This document shows positions 59,826 to 64,000 of a DNA stretch of 64,000 nucleotides, piece after piece. This DNA is from JALSNL01 sp036479585 (lineage in GTDB: Bacteria > Bacteroidota > Ignavibacteria > Ignavibacteriales > Melioribacteraceae). Location: contig OZ245062.1 in NCBI GenBank assembly GCA_965224785.1, positions 1,984,001 to 2,048,000 of the forward strand, given 5' to 3'. The translations under genes were made by a program, and so were the position numbers. Below the pieces are notes generated by a model. That model was not told where the DNA came from. It made no database searches and worked only from the letters and a program-made list of their open reading frames with translations. The stretch's first letter is position 1, and each line of letters starts with the position of its first letter.

Positions 59826-62027
59826 CTACTTTTTAATAACAATATTCTTCCAAACTACTTTGCTTCTTCCAGATAAATCTGAGGTAGAAACTTTCAATCG
59901 GTAATTACCAGGTTTATCAATATTAAATTTTATTTCAGTCGAAGCAGAATTGTTATTTTCAGTTACCGAAACATCCCATCTTTCTTTCCAAAAATCTGTG
60001 TAGTCTTCTTCCTCCGGTCCGTATAATTCCCAAAGGACATATACGTTTCTGTATATTCCATCTTTGTTAGCTCCTTGAGTGTAATAGATTGGGGAAGTTT
60101 CTTCGGTTACTTCTGCACGAGCCATTACTACGGTTAGTGCTTTTTTATTTGTGGTTTTAATTTCAACAGCTAGCTGAGGAGCAATACCTTCGGGTCGTTC
60201 AGGGGTTCTTGCAGAATCTAAAACTTTAGTCTTTCCATTTTTTGTAACTTCAACTTTTCCATCTTCTTTAATTATAACAATTTCATCATAATCTTTTAAT
60301 TCTAATTCCTCAAGATTCCAAAAAGCATCATACTCAACACCAAGACGAATGCATCGCTCAATTTCTATATAAAAATTACTCATCACCTCACGATACTTAA
60401 GACCATAACTATTAGTTCGCTCCATATTTAATTCTCCAAGACCACTAATATTACCAATCCCCATTTTAACGTGACCAAAATTATATCCTGGTGGAATTAA
60501 AATTGCAATCTCAGCATCTTTTTTTAGTTTCTCTAAATCTCGTCTTGGAAAGTTTTTAGAATGTTCTCTAAGATTTTTTGATAGAGCCAAATATTCACTA
60601 TAAGGGACAGCTGCAAGTTGATAGCTATCCCAATAAAAGAAAAGTCTTGCTCCCATATCGTAAGTATGTGTCATATACCAAAATGCCTCGGAGCGAATCA
60701 CTTGTCCGTATATACTTATCCCCCATTCCTTATTGGTAACTCGTGCAGCACCTCGTAAAAAACCTTTCATTATTCCAATTAAATTTTTGGGATTGTCTGC
60801 TGGGATTTGACAATCGAAACTCATGTTTAATTCAGGCAGAACTCTTTTTGCTCCAAGCCGTCCGGGTGGTTCAAATACCATTGCATACGGAGTTGACTTA
60901 TCTCCTTCCGACAATTGATAGATAGCAGAGCTTGGCATAGTTTCCCATGTATAAATATTTTGTTGTAAGAAATTCATCTCTCCAATACTAACATCTTTTC
61001 TACTCGATAATTCTTTTAGCAATCTAATTGGTGAACGCTCGTATTTAGCTTTGTGATATTCGTGCTTAAATTCTTCAAAGAATAATTTTGGAGTTATAGT
61101 TTTGCGAAGTGTCGGGTCTTTCTTAAATTTTGGTTTAAGTGCATGATCTCTAGTATGAACCATTGGTTCATCAAAAAATATTGCTGGGCCAACATAATTA
61201 CTTGTGTAAAGACATTCGGGATAAAGAACATCCTTCCCACCCATTCCCCAATAATAAACACTTTCTTTTTCAATCCACTTAACTTGTTTTACATTAACAT
61301 TAAAAACATTCATTCCGTTTTCAATCATTTCAAAATAATTTTCTTTTGTTAGCTCTACATATTCATAATCAGATTCATCATATCTTCTAGTTTCATTTTT
61401 TACTTTTGAATTATGCGGAACACCAATTAGCAAGTCTGGAGTAAGACTTATTACAACTATTTTTTTAGGTGGAGTTAAAATATTTGATTTTTTATGACTA
61501 ACAAGTTTGTATTTAATTCCTAACAACTCAACTTCGCTTGCGATTGATTCTATTGGGCTATCACCATTTTTTGCTCTTGGAAAAAGATGTCTCCATGCTC
61601 CGGTATTTGGGAGTACTACTCCTCCGTAAGTCTGATTAACAAACTCTAATGGATTAGAATTGAAACTTGAAATGATATAACGAGCAATATTTTTCTGTGC
61701 TATTCTTACTTCTTCAGATGGATAAACTGAGGCTAGCAACCACACAGAAAATTTTTGTTTATTTACTTTTTCTGCAAATAATTGTAACCATTGGTATGGA
61801 GTACCATTTATTTTTTTAATAGATCCAACAGTTAACTCAATTTTTTGAACAACGGATTTTGGAAGATTTTTAACTGTGGAATTATACGTTAATTTAAGTC
61901 CAGGTTCTCCTATTGGATATTTTTTATTATTTAATTCAACAGCATAAATATTTTGTACAGCAAGGATAGTACATAGAACTAATACTATAAGAATTATATT
62001 TCTTTTTATGGAATGGTTTCTTTTCAT
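59826..62027 (-). CDS. Uncharacterised exported protein, possibly glycoside-hydrolase-like
   Basis: I do not recognise a named family. The 733-residue protein has a signal peptide (NIILIVLVLCTILAVQNIYA). The first 100 residues look like a strand-rich binding domain; the middle has alternating patterns with GNVV-like strand ends, a conserved-looking AFWYMTHTYDMGARLFFYWD, and KEWGISIYGQVIRSE with charged residues at strand ends, like a late beta strand of a TIM barrel. Residues 515-530 (EIAILIPPGYNFGHVKMGIG) recall the amidotransferase-like middle of GH42-type proteins. The last 90 residues read as a strand-rich C-terminal domain (DKPGNYRLKVSTSDLSGRS). It is 38 bases upstream of the GH109-like gene. 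A candidate for an undescribed glycosidase family. Confidence 0.55.
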   Translation of the reverse strand: MKRNHSIKRNIILIVLVLCTILAVQNIYAVELNNKKYPIGEPGLKLTYNSTVKNLPKSVVQKIELTVGSIKKINGTPYQWLQLFAEKVNKQKFSVWLLASVYPSEEVRIAQKNIARYIISSFNSNPLEFVNQTYGGVVLPNTGAWRHLFPRAKNGDSPIESIASEVELLGIKYKLVSHKKSNILTPPKKIVVISLTPDLLIGVPHNSKVKNETRRYDESDYEYVELTKENYFEMIENGMNVFNVNVKQVKWIEKESVYYWGMGGKDVLYPECLYTSNYVGPAIFFDEPMVHTRDHALKPKFKKDPTLRKTITPKLFFEEFKHEYHKAKYERSPIRLLKELSSRKDVSIGEMNFLQQNIYTWETMPSSAIYQLSEGDKSTPYAMVFEPPGRLGAKRVLPELNMSFDCQIPADNPKNLIGIMKGFLRGAARVTNKEWGISIYGQVIRSEAFWYMTHTYDMGARLFFYWDSYQLAAVPYSEYLALSKNLREHSKNFPRRDLEKLKKDAEIAILIPPGYNFGHVKMGIGNISGLGELNMERTNSYGLKYREVMSNFYIEIERCIRLGVEYDAFWNLEELELKDYDEIVIIKEDGKVEVTKNGKTKVLDSARTPERPEGIAPQLAVEIKTTNKKALTVVMARAEVTEETSPIYYTQGANKDGIYRNVYVLWELYGPEEEDYTDFWKERWDVSVTENNNSASTEIKFNIDKPGNYRLKVSTSDLSGRSKVVWKNIVIKK

Positions 62028-62096
62028 TACTATACCTTAGTGAGTTAATACATTTTTACGAAATTTCTATTTTCTACTAGTATTGCAAAAATGATA

Positions 62097-63248
62097 TTAT
62101 AACTTTATTATTTGTTGCTTTTTATGCGATTCTAATGCCGCAGTTAAAATTTTATGTTGAATTCTGGTTTCGTTTGGTCTAATACATCCATAAGGCATAT
62201 GTTTTTTTCTATTTGAAAACTCATCAACAAAAGAAGCCCACATTTGTAAAATAGCATCAGTAAAACCAAATTCAAATATTCCTCCAGTAATGGTTTTATA
62301 AACAGAATCATAGCCTAAGTCTTCACTACGCCATTCTTGCTTTCCACCATTTTCATATAACATAGTTTGTAATGTTTTAGGATACTTTGTACTAAACCGG
62401 GTGCTAAATTTTGTCCCAAGTATTTCAATTGACCAAGTATTAGTTTCGCCAGGAGCAATACGATAAGTTTTAACAGTCATCGGGAAATCATATTTCTCTT
62501 GCGGATGTTCAACCACGCATTGCAAGGTTGCATTATCCCAAGTTTCGCAAGCAATATTTTCTCCCTTTCCATTAGGACGATTTTCAACAATATTAGAAAG
62601 TGACGATGAAACAGATTTAGGAATCCAGCCAGCACGAATTGGAATATGCAACGGATGCATTCCTAGATCACCCATACAGCCATATTCTCCATTAATATTT
62701 ATCATTCTCTTCCAGTTAATTGTCTTATCAAAATTGATATCAGATGAATGTAGAAAACTTGCGTTAACATGGATTATTCTACCCCATGGATTATCCGCAA
62801 TAAATTTTTGGACTTGATGAGCACCTGGATAAAATGGAAATTCTGAAGAACACCTTACAAACACATCTGGGTTATTATCAACCACTTCCAAAATACGATT
62901 GTTAGCCACTTGATTAATTCCAAATGGTTTCTCACCAAAAAGATGTTTCCCTGCCTTTATGATATCAATATAAAATTTTTCATGTAAATTATGTGGCACT
63001 GCACAATAGATTATATCAATGTCATCACTTGCAAGCAACTCATGATAATCCGTTGTAACAATTTTTATAGAATCGTAATTATTAGTATACCACTCAAAAA
63101 GTGTTTCATTCAAATCACAAATTCCAACAATTTCTGGTTTAACATCCAAATCTAATAATGCAGACCAACGCGAAGATGCAACTGCAAACTCGCGTCCCAT
63201 TAAACCACAGCCAATTATTCCAAACCGAATAGTTTTTCTTTTACTCAT
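62097..63248 (-). CDS. Gfo/Idh/MocA family oxidoreductase, cytoplasmic
   Basis: The 383-residue protein lacks a signal and starts with the Rossmann motif IRFGIIGCGLMGREF, followed by AVPHNLHEKFYID, the catalytic EKP in GKHLFGEKPFGINQ and, in the C-terminal half, GEYGCMGDLGMHPLHIPIRAG, with the conserved Asp and His of the active site. It should oxidise or reduce a sugar or sugar derivative with NAD(P)H inside the cell, unlike the two exported relatives on the left of the window. AGGA precedes the ATG. It lies 54 bases downstream of the aldolase gene, so it may prepare or use that enzyme's substrate. Confidence 0.9.
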   Translation of the reverse strand: MSKRKTIRFGIIGCGLMGREFAVASSRWSALLDLDVKPEIVGICDLNETLFEWYTNNYDSIKIVTTDYHELLASDDIDIIYCAVPHNLHEKFYIDIIKAGKHLFGEKPFGINQVANNRILEVVDNNPDVFVRCSSEFPFYPGAHQVQKFIADNPWGRIIHVNASFLHSSDINFDKTINWKRMININGEYGCMGDLGMHPLHIPIRAGWIPKSVSSSLSNIVENRPNGKGENIACETWDNATLQCVVEHPQEKYDFPMTVKTYRIAPGETNTWSIEILGTKFSTRFSTKYPKTLQTMLYENGGKQEWRSEDLGYDSVYKTITGGIFEFGFTDAILQMWASFVDEFSNRKKHMPYGCIRPNETRIQHKILTAALESHKKQQIIKL

Positions 63249-63302
63249 CTTTTTCCTATAATATAAAATTCTAGAATATCATTTTTATTGATCTAGCATT
63301 GT

Positions 63303-64000
63303 TTATTTTTTTAGAAATTCCAAAGCTTCTTCTACAGTCAAATTATCATGAACTATTCCCATCAATGCTTTTGTAATCGATTTTGGATCTTCATGTTGAA
63401 TAATATTTCTTCCATAAACAATTCCAGAAGCACCTTGATCTATTAAAGTTTTTGTTCTTGTTAAAATTTCTTTATCTGGAACTTTACCACCTCCTCTAAC
63501 CAACACTGGGATAGTACCAGAAATTTCAATTACTCTATTATATTCACTTACATTATCACATGGATCAGCTTTAATTATATCTGCACCCAATTCAACTGCT
63601 TGCCGTACAAGTGGAAGAATTTTTTCAAGATCACCTTCAACCATATAACCACCTACTTTTTCGTTTGCCTGAAAAACTAGAGGTTCAATCATTAATGGCA
63701 TTGAATATTTATCACAAATAGGTTTTATTTTTAGAATATTTTGAATACACTGATCCGTAACTATTGGCTGATTTGGAATTCGGAATAAGTTAACTACAAC
63801 GCAAGTAGCATCAAGATTTACTCCTTGTTCAACTGCATCTTCAATCATACGACTAAATAAGTGGTCTGGTAGCTCTTTACCGTAAACATTGGCAACATCT
63901 GTTCGTAAAACTAACGATGGTTTTTCTCTGCCTGGAATTGATTGTAGGTAATGAGTCTGCCCTATAGTAAGTTGAATAGCATCTGGAGCAGCTTCAACAA
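63303..64000 (-). CDS. Class I aldolase, DeoC/LsrF/FbaB-like (5' end cut by window)
   Basis: The open frame continues to the right edge without a start codon that fits the family, so the N-terminus is outside; an internal Met at 63848 is not the start. The visible 230 residues include APDAIQLTIGQTH, PLMIEPLVFQA, a Lys in GADIIKADPCDN (candidate Schiff-base Lys) and the phosphate-binding VLVRGGGKVPDKEI and GASGIVYGRNI, all marks of the class I aldolase group with DhnA, LsrF and related enzymes. It should split or join a keto sugar phosphate in the cytoplasm. Its neighbour is the cytoplasmic Gfo/Idh/MocA protein. The exact reaction cannot be fixed. Confidence 0.85.
   Translation of the reverse strand, partial: VEAAPDAIQLTIGQTHYLQSIPGREKPSLVLRTDVANVYGKELPDHLFSRMIEDAVEQGVNLDATCVVVNLFRIPNQPIVTDQCIQNILKIKPICDKYSMPLMIEPLVFQANEKVGGYMVEGDLEKILPLVRQAVELGADIIKADPCDNVSEYNRVIEISGTIPVLVRGGGKVPDKEILTRTKTLIDQGASGIVYGRNIIQHEDPKSITKALMGIVHDNLTVEEALEFLKK

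Overview
The window is AT-rich (roughly one third G+C by eye) and every gene I can support lies on the minus strand, so transcription runs from base 64000 towards base 1. Type IX secretion sorting tails with the NYPNPFN signature, a PorV/PorQ-like barrel, a TonB receptor with a carboxypeptidase-regulatory-like front domain, many lipoproteins, Tat-exported Gfo/Idh/MocA oxidoreductases and mostly good GGAG Shine-Dalgarno sites point to a Gram-negative of the FCB superphylum. An Ignavibacteria-like lineage fits better than classical Bacteroidia because there is no SusC/SusD pair and Shine-Dalgarno use is frequent. The placement is inference. No rRNA, tRNA, CRISPR array, intact transposase or integrase was seen.

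Layout from left to right (opposite to transcription). 0.0-7.4 kb: two Gfo/Idh/MocA proteins, a DoxX-like membrane protein with an apparent CTG start, two DUF1080 (3-keto-glycoside hydrolase family) proteins, a LacI-type regulator, a periplasmic endonuclease/exonuclease/phosphatase-fold protein and a C45-type Ntn-hydrolase lipoprotein. 7.4-14.9 kb: a surface module made of a TonB receptor, a large fibronectin-III surface protein, a PorV-like barrel and a T9SS cargo, closed by a hairpin terminator and preceded by a palindromic operator-like site. 15.2-22.3 kb: epimerase, acyl-ACP thioesterase, a C45 hydrolase fused to an unknown front domain, SemiSWEET, DUF3078 and a 5'-nucleotidase-type lipoprotein. 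22.4-26.7 kb: sugar intake genes (PfkB kinase, aldose epimerase, FucP-type MFS symporter, ROK fructokinase-like kinase). 26.7-41.4 kb: GH92, GH5-like, a lipoprotein aldose epimerase, sialidase-fold protein, T9SS cargo, an unknown lipoprotein, GH31, FucU and a DUF4838 protein. 41.4-54.3 kb: a block bounded and interrupted by decayed gene fragments and holding DUF1080, a PQQ/cytochrome c dehydrogenase, a two-part 868-residue protein, a second GH92, GH20 and a glycerophosphodiesterase. 54.4-64.0 kb: GH3 with a decayed tandem twin, GH16, a GH109-like protein, an unknown 733-residue secreted protein, a cytoplasmic Gfo/Idh/MocA protein and a class I aldolase cut by the window edge.

Taken together this is a large accessory region for catabolism of mannose-, hexosamine-, fucose- and glucose-containing glycans (glycoprotein-like or fungal/algal wall-like), with exported hydrolases, a symporter and sugar kinases, plus an oxidative 3-keto-sugar branch. 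The most noteworthy points are the SusD-less TonB/PorV/T9SS module, the PQQ dehydrogenase placed beside a DUF1080 hydrolase, three copies of a shared 12-base palindromic operator-like core, and several decayed copies of neighbouring glycosidase genes that show recent gene turnover.
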